64,000 bases of DNA from Eubacteriales bacterium. Its GTDB lineage: Bacteria; Bacillota; Clostridia; Christensenellales; CAG-138. A program made the translations under genes and the position numbers. Below the pieces are notes generated by a model. It did no database searches. It worked only from the letters and a program-made list of their open reading frames with translations, and was not told the DNA's origin. The DNA lies in assembly GCA_021373115.1 (NCBI GenBank), contig JAJFTI010000007.1:33818-97817 (forward strand), given 5' to 3'. Below, piece by piece: positions 7,300 through 15,878 of this stretch (the stretch's first letter is position 1; the number at the start of each line of letters is the position of its first letter).

Positions 7300-8736
7300 T
7301 TATAGTTTTGCTCTTCCTAGATTCAGTCTTCTAAGAGATTCTTCTCTGCCAAGTAACGTCGCGATTTCCATCGCGCCGCCGGGGGTCACGAGCTTGCCCG
7401 CGAGAGAAATGCGCACCGGCCAGAGCAGCGTTCCATTCTTCATTTCCCTTGCCTCCGCCATGCCGAGCAGCGTTTCGTGCAGCGCTTCTTCCGTCCACTC
7501 CGGCAGCGCCGTGAGCGCCGGAATCACGAAGTCTAAAACTTCGGCGGAAACGGCGGAATCCGTCTTGCTCTTTTTGTTCGTAAAGAGTTCCGCGTCATAG
7601 TCCGGCAAGGCGGTCAGAAAATCCACCACCTCCGGAATCTGGGTAAAGATTTCCGTGCGCGGCTGCAAAATCCGGCAGAGGATGTCCTTGTCCATGCCCG
7701 CGACGCCCGCCTGCTCATAATAGGGCAGCGCATGGCGCGTGAATTCCTCCGGCGCGAGCTTTCGCACATACTCCGCGTTCATCCACGTCAGCTTGTTCAC
7801 ATCGAAAATCGCGGGGGATTTCGACATGCCGGTCACGTCAAACGTTTCCTTCAGCTCGTCCAGCGTAAAGAACTCGCGCTCGTCGCCGGGGTTCCAGCCA
7901 AGCAGCGCGACGTAATTGACGATGGCTTCCCGCAGGTAGCCCTTCTTGAGATAATCCTCATAATACGCGTCGCCGTCCCGTTTGCTGAGCTTATGCGTCT
8001 GGTCGCGCATGATCGGCGTCATGTGGATATACACCGGCTTTTCCCAACCGAACGCCTCGTAGAGCAGGTTGTATTTCGGTGTGCTTGCGAGGTATTCGTT
8101 GCCGCGCATCACGTGCGTAATGGCCATCGTATGGTCGTCGATTACGTTGGCGAAGTTATAGGTCGGCATCCCGTCCGCCTTGATGAGCACCATGTCGTCC
8201 AGCTCCGCGCAGTCCACCGCGATGTGCCCGTAGAGCACGTCGTCAAACGACGCTTCGCCGGTGAGCGGAACGTTCTGGCGAATCACGTACGGTTCGCCCG
8301 CCGCGATTCTCTTCTGCACTTCCTCCGGCGAAAGATGCAGACAGTGCTTATCGTACTTCCAAACCTCGCCCTTTTGGGAGGATTCCTCCCGGCGCGCGTC
8401 CAGTTCCTCATTCGTGCAGAAGCAGTAGTACGCCTTGCCCGCTTTCACGAGCTGTTCGGCATAGGGTTTGTACATTGCCTTGCGCTCGCTCTGGACATAG
8501 GGACCGTATGCGCCGCCGATATCGGGGCCTTCGTCCCAGAGCATGCCGATGTCGCGCAGGGTATTGTAGATGACGTCCACCGCGCCTTCGACATAGCGGC
8601 TCTGGTCGGTGTCTTCAATGCGGAGGATAAACTGCCCCCCCTGTTTTTTTGCGTAGAGGTAGGTATACAGCGCGCTGCGCAGGTTGCCGAGGTGCATATA
8701 ACCCGTCGGCGACGGGGCAAACCGGGTTCGAACCAT
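7300..8736 (-). CDS. gltX: Glutamate--tRNA ligase
   Basis: 478 residues. Class I tRNA synthetase charging tRNA-Glu. The HIGH-type motif appears as PTGYMHLGNLRSALY at the N-terminus and the KMSKS-type motif as HKLSKRDGD near residue 245; the catalytic RIEDTDQSR segment is present. I chose the ATG at 8736: GGAG lies about six bases upstream, whereas an upstream TTG at 8748 would place this site inside the gene. Next to glnS, so both glutamate and glutamine are charged directly. No promoter of its own is visible; probably read from the glnS promoter. Confidence 0.97.
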   Translation of the reverse strand: MVRTRFAPSPTGYMHLGNLRSALYTYLYAKKQGGQFILRIEDTDQSRYVEGAVDVIYNTLRDIGMLWDEGPDIGGAYGPYVQSERKAMYKPYAEQLVKAGKAYYCFCTNEELDARREESSQKGEVWKYDKHCLHLSPEEVQKRIAAGEPYVIRQNVPLTGEASFDDVLYGHIAVDCAELDDMVLIKADGMPTYNFANVIDDHTMAITHVMRGNEYLASTPKYNLLYEAFGWEKPVYIHMTPIMRDQTHKLSKRDGDAYYEDYLKKGYLREAIVNYVALLGWNPGDEREFFTLDELKETFDVTGMSKSPAIFDVNKLTWMNAEYVRKLAPEEFTRHALPYYEQAGVAGMDKDILCRILQPRTEIFTQIPEVVDFLTALPDYDAELFTNKKSKTDSAVSAEVLDFVIPALTALPEWTEEALHETLLGMAEAREMKNGTLLWPVRISLAGKLVTPGGAMEIATLLGREESLRRLNLGRAKL

Positions 8737-8750
8737 AGCTGTCTCCAAAC

Positions 8751-8775
8751 TTTACTTTTCTTAAAGAAAAGTAAA
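8751..8775. repeat. AT-rich palindromic element, copy B
   Basis: Perfect 12-bp arms, TTTACTTTTCTT and AAGAAAAGTAAA, around a single base. It lies between glnS and gltX, just before the gltX ribosome binding site. Confidence 0.75.
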
Positions 8776-8785
8776 TAAAAGTTTT

Positions 8786-10453
8786 TTATGCTTTGTAACT
8801 GTCCTTCAAGCCGACCGTGCGGTTGAAGACCGGCTGTTTCGGGGTGCTGTCCAGATCCGTGCAGAAGTACCCTTCGCGCAGGAACTGGAAGCGCTCGCCG
8901 GCGGCGGAACTGCCCAATATGGGTTCGACGTAGCCATGTAACGTGACGAGCGAATCGGGGTTGAGTTTGTCGATAAAGTCCTTTTCGACCGCCCCTTCTT
9001 CGTCCTCGTCGTCCTGCTCCGCGCTTTCGCTCTTCATGAGCGTGTCGTAAAGGCGGAATTCGGCTTTCACCGCGTCGTCCGCATTGACCCAGTGCAGGGT
9101 GCCCTTCACCTTGCGCGCATCCTCGCCGCTCTTGCTCGTTGGATCGTAGGTGCAGACGATCTTCGTGATATTGCCCGCCGCGTCCTTTTCCCATCGCACG
9201 CATTTGATGATATACGCGCCCTTGAGCCGTACTTCGCCGTCCGGCTTGAGACGGAAGAATTTATTCGGCGGAACCTCCGCGAAATCCTCGCGCTCAATAT
9301 AGGCGCGCTTGCCAAAACGGACGGTGCGCACACCGAGTTCGGGGTGGTTCGGGTGGTTTTCCAGCTCGATCTCCTCGAATTTTCCCTCGTCCCAGTTGTC
9401 AATTTCGACCAGAACGGGATCGAGCACCGCCATGCGGCGGATCGCCGTTTCGTTGAGGTCCTCGCGGACGCAGTGCTCCAGCATGGCCGCATCCACCAGG
9501 CTGTCCGCCTTGGCAACGCCGATGCGATCCAGAAAATCCCGAATTGCCGCGGGCGTGTAGCCGCGCCGCCGCATGCCGCAGAGCGTCGGCATCCGCGGAT
9601 CGTCCCAGCCGGAGACGTACCCTTCCTCCACGAGGCGGCGCAGGTATCGCTTGCTCATGATGGTATCCGTCATGTTGAGCCGCGCAAACTCGATCTGGCG
9701 CGGTTTTGGGCTAAACCCGCACTGGTCGATGACCCAGTCGTAGAGCGGGCGGTGTGCCTCGTATTCCAGCGAACAGAGCGAGTGCGTCACACCCTCAATC
9801 GCGTCCTGAATCGGGTGCGCAAAATCGTACATCGGGTAGATGCACCACTTGTCGCCCGTCTGGTGATGGGAAACATGCTTGATGCGGTACAGCGCGGGAT
9901 CGCGCAGGTTGATGTTTGGGGACGTCATGTCGATTTTGGCGCGGAGAGTTTTTGCGCCGTCCGCAAACTCGCCCGCGCGCATGCGCTCGAACAGGTCGAG
10001 GCTCTCGGCTGCCGGCCGGTCGCGATAGGGGCTGTTCTTGCCCGGCTGCGTCAGCGTACCGCGATAGGCGCGCATGTCCTCCTTGGTAAGTTCGTCCACA
10101 TACGCGACACCTTTTTTGATCAATTTCACCGCGAGGTCGTAGCACTGGTCGAAGTAGGAAGACCCGAAGAGCACCTTGTTCCACTGGTAGCCGAGCCACT
10201 GGATATCCGCCTGAATCGCATCGACGTATTCCACGTCCTCCTTGGCGGGGTTCGTGTCGTCAAAGCGCAGGTTGCAGACGCCGCCGTACTGCTCGGCCAT
10301 GCCGAAATCAATGGCGAGCGCCTTCGCGTGGCCAATGTGCAGGTAACCGTTCGGTTCGGGCGGAAAACGGGTCTGCACGCGCGGCTCTTTCGTGCGCATG
10401 TCCTCTTCGATGAACTCCTCAATGAAGTTCTTGGATCGTTTTGCCTCTTCCAT
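8786..10453 (-). CDS. glnS: Glutamine--tRNA ligase
   Basis: 555 residues, the usual length. PPEPNGYLHIGHAKA carries the HIGH motif; RFDDTNPAKE follows; the KMSKS-equivalent is DTIMSKRYL; the C-terminal anticodon-binding beta-barrels are present (RLKGAYIIKC and LHGYVEPI segments). GlnRS is less common in Bacillota than the indirect GatCAB route, and is generally considered to have been acquired from eukaryote-like sources. An acidic insertion, EQDDEDEEGAVE, lies in the C-terminal barrel near residue 480. A strong promoter lies just upstream, so this is the first gene of glnS-gltX-ychF. Confidence 0.97.
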   Translation of the reverse strand: MEEAKRSKNFIEEFIEEDMRTKEPRVQTRFPPEPNGYLHIGHAKALAIDFGMAEQYGGVCNLRFDDTNPAKEDVEYVDAIQADIQWLGYQWNKVLFGSSYFDQCYDLAVKLIKKGVAYVDELTKEDMRAYRGTLTQPGKNSPYRDRPAAESLDLFERMRAGEFADGAKTLRAKIDMTSPNINLRDPALYRIKHVSHHQTGDKWCIYPMYDFAHPIQDAIEGVTHSLCSLEYEAHRPLYDWVIDQCGFSPKPRQIEFARLNMTDTIMSKRYLRRLVEEGYVSGWDDPRMPTLCGMRRRGYTPAAIRDFLDRIGVAKADSLVDAAMLEHCVREDLNETAIRRMAVLDPVLVEIDNWDEGKFEEIELENHPNHPELGVRTVRFGKRAYIEREDFAEVPPNKFFRLKPDGEVRLKGAYIIKCVRWEKDAAGNITKIVCTYDPTSKSGEDARKVKGTLHWVNADDAVKAEFRLYDTLMKSESAEQDDEDEEGAVEKDFIDKLNPDSLVTLHGYVEPILGSSAAGERFQFLREGYFCTDLDSTPKQPVFNRTVGLKDSYKA

Positions 10454-10482
10454 TGCCGTGTGCCTCCAAATTTGCTTGTTCC

Positions 10483-10511
10483 ATTATCGGGTACGCGCCT
10501 GAAAATGTCAA
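10483..10511 (-). promoter_or_regulatory. Sigma-A promoter of glnS-gltX-ychF
   Basis: Minus-strand TTGACA (10506-10511), 17 bases, GATAAT (10483-10488), about 30 bases before the glnS ATG. Confidence 0.75.
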
Positions 10512-10531
10512 TTCGATGGGAAAGAACTCTA

Positions 10532-10557
10532 TTTACTTCTCTTAAAATATAAGTAAA
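10532..10557. repeat. AT-rich palindromic element, copy C (degenerate)
   Basis: TTTACTT and AAGTAAA arms with a 12-base loop, then the shared tail ACAAAAGAA. It lies just after cca and before the glnS promoter. Less perfect than the other copies. Confidence 0.6.
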
Positions 10558-10569
10558 ACAAAAGAATCC

Positions 10570-11937
10570 TTATTTTTTTGCAAGTTGCTGCAAGCGAACA
10601 AGAGTATTATCCTTCGGGTGCTTCACGCAGTGCAGAAAGAGCTTCTTTTTCAGTTCGCCGAGTTCCCTGCCCTCCGGAAGGCCGGAGGCCTCCATCAGCT
10701 GTTCGCCGGAGATCGCAAGCTCCCGCTCGCTAAACGGCGTTCCGTCACGGAGCATGGTTTCATATAACATGCGCCAGTCTTCGGCAACGTAATCGATATC
10801 ATACCCGCAGCCGCGGATATCCGCCTCGCGCAGCAGAATTTGCTCCAGCGTACGCTCCCTGCCCCAGGTTGCAAACCGGACGCGGAGCGTATCCGTCTTC
10901 GCCTGGTGCTGAATATCGTACATATGCCCGCCGACGAGCGCGCTGACCTCACGGACCGTCCGCGCGGGAAACCTGAGCTCGATCAGCACGCGCCTGGCAA
11001 TGCGCTCGCCGTATTGATCGTGATCGTACTGCACGCCGGTTTCGCGCTTGCAGTCCGGCTTGCCGACGTCGTGCAGCAGCGCCGCGAGCCGCAGTTTCTC
11101 CGTTGGCGGCGCGGCGGCGCAGACCTGAAAGCTGTGTTCCAGCACGTCGAACCGGTGGTGATCCGGCCGCTGCGCCATGCCGCGCGCAAGGTTGAACTCC
11201 GGCACGAGAAAATCCCAAACGTCCAGCTCGTCCAGCATCCGTAATCCACGCACAGGCGAGCGCAGTTCGTCCCGGCCCAGCGCGGGATAGCGCGCGTCCG
11301 TCAGTAAAATCTTAACGAACTCCTCCCGCCTGCGCTCGGCGGCAATGTCCTTTAGGTTCGGCGCGTTTCGCTTGGCCGCCGCCCAGGTTGCCTCGTCGAT
11401 GGCAAAGCCCATCTCACAGGCAAAACGCACGAGGCGCAGCACCCGCAGCGCGTCGGAGCGCATGATTTCGTCCGGTTCCGCGCTCGTAGTGCGGATGATC
11501 TGCCGTTCCAGATCGGCAATGCCGCCGGTGGGATCCCCGACCTCGCCCGTCGAGAGGTCGGCATACAGCGCGTTGACCGAAAAGTCGCGCCGCCAGGCGT
11601 CGTCCGCGAGGTTTTCGCCAAAAGCGACGTCGTTCGGGCGATGCGCGCCGCCACGCCCATACGATTCCTTTCGAAACGTGGTGTGCTCCACACGGACAGA
11701 ACCAAAGTGCAGCTCCACGGTGCCCATTTCTGCCGCTTTCTCGATGACGCGAATACCGTGCTCCGGCATCGCCGCCGCAACCTGCTCCGGCGTGAGGCGC
11801 GAGCATACGTCGATATCCGACGGCGGCAGGTTTAGCAGCGCGTTTCGCACCAGTCCGCCGACGGCATAGACCTTCGTATTCTCTTTTGCGAACGCCTCCG
11901 CGAGCGGAAGCAGCTCTTTTGGGATCGATATCCGCAT
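10570..11937 (-). CDS. cca: CCA tRNA nucleotidyltransferase with HD domain
   Basis: 455 residues. Adds or repairs the 3' CCA of tRNAs. Class II features: YAVGGLVRNALL, the DID catalytic carboxylates in PPSDIDVCSR, and RRDFSVNALY with the DPTGGIADLE template segment; the HD domain motif is LLHDVGKPDC near residue 285. The start ATG is preceded by AAAGGAG 12 bases away, but this site lies in the 3' arm of a terminator-like hairpin. It follows the nfnAB genes with no strong promoter between them, so expression may depend on read-through. Confidence 0.95.
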   Translation of the reverse strand: MRISIPKELLPLAEAFAKENTKVYAVGGLVRNALLNLPPSDIDVCSRLTPEQVAAAMPEHGIRVIEKAAEMGTVELHFGSVRVEHTTFRKESYGRGGAHRPNDVAFGENLADDAWRRDFSVNALYADLSTGEVGDPTGGIADLERQIIRTTSAEPDEIMRSDALRVLRLVRFACEMGFAIDEATWAAAKRNAPNLKDIAAERRREEFVKILLTDARYPALGRDELRSPVRGLRMLDELDVWDFLVPEFNLARGMAQRPDHHRFDVLEHSFQVCAAAPPTEKLRLAALLHDVGKPDCKRETGVQYDHDQYGERIARRVLIELRFPARTVREVSALVGGHMYDIQHQAKTDTLRVRFATWGRERTLEQILLREADIRGCGYDIDYVAEDWRMLYETMLRDGTPFSERELAISGEQLMEASGLPEGRELGELKKKLFLHCVKHPKDNTLVRLQQLAKK

Positions 11938-11943
11938 CTGATG

Positions 11944-11985
11944 AAAAAACTCCTTTGATCTACATGTTATTGTACATCAAAGGAG
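11944..11985 (-). terminator. Terminator-like hairpin containing the cca ribosome binding site
   Basis: On the minus strand CTCCTTTGAT pairs with ATCAAAGGAG; the stem extends through a C/C-type mismatch into TGTA/TACA and is followed by six T. The AAAGGAG of cca is the 3' end of the stem, so the same structure can end nfnAB transcription and hide the cca start. Confidence 0.7.
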
Positions 11986-11995
11986 AATTCTTTTG

Positions 11996-12019
11996 CTTCT
12001 TTTCTTTTCAGAAAAGAAG
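11996..12019. repeat. AT-rich palindromic element, copy D
   Basis: CTTCTTTTC / GAAAAGAAG arms with a 6-base loop, directly after the nfnB stop codon; the tail CAAAAGAA reads on the minus strand, so this copy is inverted relative to A-C. Confidence 0.65.
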
Positions 12020-13414
12020 TTATTGCTTACTCAGTTCCTCGTGGATGGCCGCCGCAGCGGTTTTGCCCGCGCCCATGGCGAGGATGACCGTCGCCGCGCC
12101 CGTGACCGTGTCGCCGCCTGCGTAAACATGCGCGCGGCTGGTCTTACCCGTCGCTTCGTCCACAATGATGCCGCCCCACTTTTCGGTGTTCAGACCCGGC
12201 GTGGTGTTCTTGATCAGCGGGTTCGGGCTGTTGCCGATGGCGATGACCACGGTATCCACATCGATTGTGTGCTCGCTGCCCGCTTTGACGACCGGACGCC
12301 TGCGCCCGCTCGCGTCGGGTTCGCCCAATTCCATCTCCACGCAGGTCATAGCCCTGACATGCCCGTTTTCGTCGCCCAAAATCTCCGTCGGGTTCGTGAG
12401 CATCTTGAAGATAATGCCCTCTTCCTTGGCATGGTGCACCTCTTCGACCCGCGCGGGCATCTCCTGCTCACCGCGGCGGTAGACGATGTAGACGTGCTCC
12501 GCGCCGAGGCGCTTGGCGCTGCGCGCCGCGTCCATGGCCACGTTTCCGCCGCCGACGACCGCCGCGTTTTTGCCGACCTGCACAGGCGTATCCGTCTTCG
12601 GGAAGGTGTACGCCTTCATGAGATTGATGCGCGTGAGAAACTCATTGGCGGAATACACGCCGTTGAGGTTTTCGCCGGGGATTCCCTGAAAGCGCGGCAA
12701 CCCCGCGCCGCTGCCGACGAAGACCGCGCTGAAGCCCTCTTCGTTTAGCAATTCGTCCAGCGTAATGCTGCGGCCGATGACCATGTTGGTCTCGATCTTG
12801 ACGCCGATATCCTCGAGCGTCTTGATCTCGTCCCGCACGAGCTGCTTGGGCAGACGGAACTCCGGAATACCGTAAACGAGCACACCGCCGGGGGTATGGA
12901 GCGCCTCAAAAATTGTTACCTCGTAGCCGAGCTTGCGCAGGTCGCCCGCGCAGGTCAGCCCCGCGGGACCGCTGCCGACGATCGCAACTTTTTTGCCGTT
13001 GTCCGGCAGAGGCTTGGCGGGCTGAGCGCCGTGCGCCATGGCGTAGTCCGCGACGAACCGCTCCAGCCGCCCGATGGCGACCGGCTCGCCCTTAATGCCG
13101 CGCACACACTTTTCCTCGCACTGCGTTTCCTGCGGGCAGACGCGGCCGCAGACGGCGGGCAGCGCGTTGGTGGAGCGGATGACCTCGTAGGCCTCCATAA
13201 ACTTTTCTTCCGCAACGAGCCCAATGAACTCCGGAATACGAACGTTCACCGGACAACCGGAGACGCAGGGCTTGTGCTTGCAATTGAGGCAACGCTTTGC
13301 CTCGTCCACGGCCATTGCTTCGTCGTACCCCTGGGATACCTCGTTGAAGTTCTTATTACGAACGTCCGGCGCCTGTTCGCGCGCGGGCAGTTTGGTCAGT
13401 CTCATGTTCGGCAT
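12020..13414 (-). CDS. nfnB: NADPH-dependent glutamate synthase-like/NfnB large subunit
   Basis: 464 residues. The N-terminal iron-sulfur domain has CLNCKHKPCVSGCPV and CGRVCPQETQCEEKCV clusters; two dinucleotide folds follow, GSGPAGLTCAGDLRK near residue 147 and GGGNVAMDAARSAKRLG near 285. Often annotated gltA, the glutamate synthase small chain. The gene immediately upstream encodes an NfnA-type flavoprotein, and that pair is the electron-bifurcating NADH-dependent ferredoxin:NADP+ oxidoreductase of Clostridia; I infer this function. No glutamate synthase large subunit is seen here. The ATG has GGGAGG 10 bases upstream. Confidence 0.88.
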   Translation of the reverse strand: MPNMRLTKLPAREQAPDVRNKNFNEVSQGYDEAMAVDEAKRCLNCKHKPCVSGCPVNVRIPEFIGLVAEEKFMEAYEVIRSTNALPAVCGRVCPQETQCEEKCVRGIKGEPVAIGRLERFVADYAMAHGAQPAKPLPDNGKKVAIVGSGPAGLTCAGDLRKLGYEVTIFEALHTPGGVLVYGIPEFRLPKQLVRDEIKTLEDIGVKIETNMVIGRSITLDELLNEEGFSAVFVGSGAGLPRFQGIPGENLNGVYSANEFLTRINLMKAYTFPKTDTPVQVGKNAAVVGGGNVAMDAARSAKRLGAEHVYIVYRRGEQEMPARVEEVHHAKEEGIIFKMLTNPTEILGDENGHVRAMTCVEMELGEPDASGRRRPVVKAGSEHTIDVDTVVIAIGNSPNPLIKNTTPGLNTEKWGGIIVDEATGKTSRAHVYAGGDTVTGAATVILAMGAGKTAAAAIHEELSKQ

Positions 13415-13417
13415 GGC

Positions 13418-14281
13418 TCAGTTCCCTCCCCGCTTGGCCTGGAGTTCCACATTCTTGAGGTTACAGGCCTTGCATTCGAGGCTTTCCGCCTCTTCCTTGC
13501 GGTACATCCGCCCGCGGGCAATCGCCTCGTCCCAGTCCACCGCAAAGCCGTCGAAGTCCGGCCCATCCACGCAGGCAAACTTCATCTCGCCGCCAACGGT
13601 GACACGGCAGCAGCCGCACATACCCGTTCCGTCGATCATGATCGGGTTCATGGAGATCACGGTCGGAATATCGTATTGCTTCGTGATGTTCACCACCGCG
13701 CGCATCATAACGAGCGGACCAATGGCGATTACATGGTCGTATTGTTTGCCCGCTTTGAGCTGTTCCTCCAGTGCGCTGGTGACGAAGCCCTTGTGTCCGT
13801 TGCTTCCGTCGTCCGTCATGACGTAGAGGTTCGTGCTCGCGGCTTTGAGCTCGTCCATCAGGATCATTAGTTCGGTGTTACGGAAGCCTACGATGACGTC
13901 CACTTCCGCGCCCATATCGTGCAGCGCTTTTGCCTGCGGATACGCAATGGCAACACCCAGGCCCCCGCCGATGACCGCAACCTTCTTCATTCCCGCAAGA
14001 TGGCTGGCCACGCCCAGCGGGCCGACGAAATCCTGCAGCGAATCGCCCTCGTTCAGGCAGTCCAGCCGTTTCGTGGTGTACCCCACCTTCTGAAAGATGA
14101 TGGTCACCGTCCCGCGCGCGGGGTCCGTCCCCGCGACGGTCAGCGGAACGCGCTCGCCGCTGTCATCCACACGCAGGATGATGAACTGTCCCGGTTTGGC
14201 TTTCTTTGCGATATATGGCGCTTCAATCTCCATGAGCGTGACCGTTTCATGCAGCGCGCGCTTCGTTACGATTCGGTACAT
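13418..14281 (-). CDS. nfnA: Sulfide/dihydroorotate dehydrogenase-like flavoprotein, NfnA
   Basis: 287 residues. An FAD-binding domain (KPGQFIILRVDD, ERVPLTVAG) is followed by an NAD-binding domain with GGGLGVAIAYPQAKAL near residue 105, and a C-terminal [2Fe-2S] cysteine set in GTGMCGCCRVTV plus a cysteine further on. This is the PyrK-like small subunit of Nfn transhydrogenase. It ends 3 bases before the nfnB start, so translation is coupled. AAAGGAG precedes the ATG. The products exchange electrons between NADH, ferredoxin and NADPH in the cytoplasm, if the Nfn assignment is right. Confidence 0.9.
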   Translation of the reverse strand: MYRIVTKRALHETVTLMEIEAPYIAKKAKPGQFIILRVDDSGERVPLTVAGTDPARGTVTIIFQKVGYTTKRLDCLNEGDSLQDFVGPLGVASHLAGMKKVAVIGGGLGVAIAYPQAKALHDMGAEVDVIVGFRNTELMILMDELKAASTNLYVMTDDGSNGHKGFVTSALEEQLKAGKQYDHVIAIGPLVMMRAVVNITKQYDIPTVISMNPIMIDGTGMCGCCRVTVGGEMKFACVDGPDFDGFAVDWDEAIARGRMYRKEEAESLECKACNLKNVELQAKRGGN

Positions 14282-14398
14282 TGGGTCTCCTTTCCGATAA
14301 AGAAACGATACCGGATGGATGCCTGCATCCGGCTGCCGGCCGAACCCGCGGCAAGAATATGTTTAAAACAAGCACCATCCTTTTTTACAGACGGGCTT

Positions 14399-14428
14399 AT
14401 TCTATCACGAAGAACGATTCCCGCTCAA
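14399..14428 (-). promoter_or_regulatory. Promoter of nfnAB
   Basis: TTGAGC (14423-14428), 18 bases, TAGAAT (14399-14404) with a TGA extended -10. The rest of the 14282-14570 gap holds only a short GC-rich imperfect hairpin near 14311-14331 and AT-rich DNA. Confidence 0.5.
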
Positions 14429-14570
14429 CGGAAACCGCTAAATTTATCCTTGTTTTTTTGAAATTCAGCAATATTACCGGCCTATTTGAATCCTTGTACA
14501 TAAAACATCGTATAACCCTGTTGCAAGCGGACAATCTCGCTTAGCACAAGTGACCGTAATACACGCTTGC

Positions 14571-15407
14571 TTATTCTGGCAAATTATTGCCTTTCTCCTG
14601 TTCCCGCTCGATTTGCTTGACGCTTTTTTTCGGCGTTGGCAAATCCTCCGGCATCGTGCCACCCAGCTCTTTTATTGTTTGTCGAACTTTTCGGCCAACT
14701 TGATAATGCACTTCGTTTGCGGCCGCCGTTCCTTTGATTTTATCGCGACGAAGTTTCTCGTCGGTTTGCGTCGCGCGGAATAAATTCGCAGCCAGTTCCG
14801 TGCTTCCCATATGATCAAGAATTTTCTGCGTTTTCTTCAGTCTTTTTCTCGCGTGGATTTCTTTCGCGCCAAGACCACCATAGAGTCCCTGGTACCCTTT
14901 GTTCTGAAAAATCGCATACTCCTGATCCGTTTGAACACCGGCCGCCTGCGCGGCTTCGGCCAGGGATTTATTATGCGCCGCCATTTCATTTCGGATCGCG
15001 AGACGCTTTTGATCCTCACCGAGCTGATCATAGGATTCGATCAGTTCCTGCTGTCTGGTTTTTACCGCAAAGTAAGTTTGCCCAACGGCAATAACTTCTT
15101 TGCGCGGATCGCCATTCATCACAATCAGATAGCAAGCATAGCGGGAAAGCATGTAATCTCCAATTCCTCTATCGGAACCCGAGCCAAGCGGAACCATTTT
15201 GTTGACGTCAACAAAATGGTTGGCAACAACGTTCTTACTGTTTGCGCAAGCCGCTTTCGCTTTCTCAATAACGTTTTCAAAATTGCGCCATTCGGTATAG
15301 CCAAGCACCGTCTGCAATTCGCGCGCAAACCAGAACTCTTCCTTGTTTTCATTGATATGTTTGATTTCTTCAAAGGTTTGATCACTATACCGCTTTAAAT
15401 CGCTCAT
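14571..15407 (-). CDS. dinD: DNA damage-inducible protein D (DinD-like)
   Basis: 278 residues. Matches the DinD layout: N-terminal EFWFARELQTVLGYTEW (a Bro-N-like segment), GIGDYMLSRYACYLIVMNGDPRK, and GLYGGLGAKEIHARK with HMGSTELAANLFRATQT in the C-terminal half. In E. coli DinD is SOS-induced and restrains RecA-dependent pairing. The gene is more AT-rich than its neighbours and stands alone, which suggests horizontal transfer. GAGGGGG precedes the ATG. I found no full LexA box upstream, only a GAACATAT half-site that overlaps the ribosome binding site region. Confidence 0.9.
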   Translation of the reverse strand: MSDLKRYSDQTFEEIKHINENKEEFWFARELQTVLGYTEWRNFENVIEKAKAACANSKNVVANHFVDVNKMVPLGSGSDRGIGDYMLSRYACYLIVMNGDPRKEVIAVGQTYFAVKTRQQELIESYDQLGEDQKRLAIRNEMAAHNKSLAEAAQAAGVQTDQEYAIFQNKGYQGLYGGLGAKEIHARKRLKKTQKILDHMGSTELAANLFRATQTDEKLRRDKIKGTAAANEVHYQVGRKVRQTIKELGGTMPEDLPTPKKSVKQIEREQEKGNNLPE

Positions 15408-15466
15408 ATGAACATATCCCCCTCAATTGTAAGAAAACCCCTGCGGCAGCCTGCAAGAAATAAAAC

Positions 15467-15503
15467 ATCAAAGCCGGCACGTAACCAAAATGCCGGCTTT
15501 GAT
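15467..15503. terminator. Long hairpin between dinD and the 15.5-kb small gene
   Basis: A perfect 13-bp stem, ATCAAAGCCGGCA / TGCCGGCTTTGAT, with an 11-base loop. On the minus strand it follows the small acidic protein gene and is followed by GTTTTATTT, consistent with a terminator. Confidence 0.75.
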
Positions 15504-15510
15504 TTCAGTA

Positions 15511-15837
15511 TTATTCCCAGTCGATCAGGCCGAGGCTCTCGAGATAACGCTCGTTATAGTCCATATAGTCCTCGACAAGACGGAGCATGTACATCTTGTG
15601 AGCCGCAAATCTGACGCACATCCTTTCATGCATGTAATCGTAGGCCGCGTCGTCGTCGTAAACCGCGCCTTCGTCCGCGCCCGTCTCCTTCATGAACGCC
15701 GCGTCCAGCGCCATAGCCGCGCTCACCATTTCATCCAGCGTTTTTTCGTCCACAATCTCGGCAAAATCGCCCTGCTCCCGGAAGCAGCCGAGGATGTAGG
15801 CTTTCGCTTCCGCTTCGTTATACTCTTTCGTCTCCAT
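15511..15837 (-). CDS. Small acidic protein of unknown function, downstream of pepF
   Basis: 108 residues, rich in Asp, Glu, Tyr and Met, with no membrane segment and no signal peptide; ends in GLIDWE. I do not recognise the family. The sequence looks alpha-helical (ETKEYNEAEAKAYILGCF and a long Met/Tyr-rich C-terminal helix). It begins 41 bases after pepF, has its own GGAGTG ribosome binding site, and is closed by a strong hairpin, so it is the second gene of the pepF unit. It could be a small partner or simply a co-transcribed gene. Confidence 0.7.
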   Translation of the reverse strand: METKEYNEAEAKAYILGCFREQGDFAEIVDEKTLDEMVSAAMALDAAFMKETGADEGAVYDDDAAYDYMHERMCVRFAAHKMYMLRLVEDYMDYNERYLESLGLIDWE

Positions 15838-15878
15838 AAAAAGACACTCCGTTCCGTTTTTTCTTGTTTCAGCTTTTC

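Noticed and set aside
9092..10552. Antisense frame of 486 codons opposite glnS
   Set aside because: No start signal or domain; glnS is certain.
12020..13414. Standard glutamate synthase small subunit
   Set aside because: Neighbouring NfnA-type gene and absence of gltB favour the Nfn transhydrogenase, though the domain itself would fit either.
15400..15425. LexA box at dinD
   Set aside because: Only a GAACATAT half-site is present; the partner GTTC is missing.
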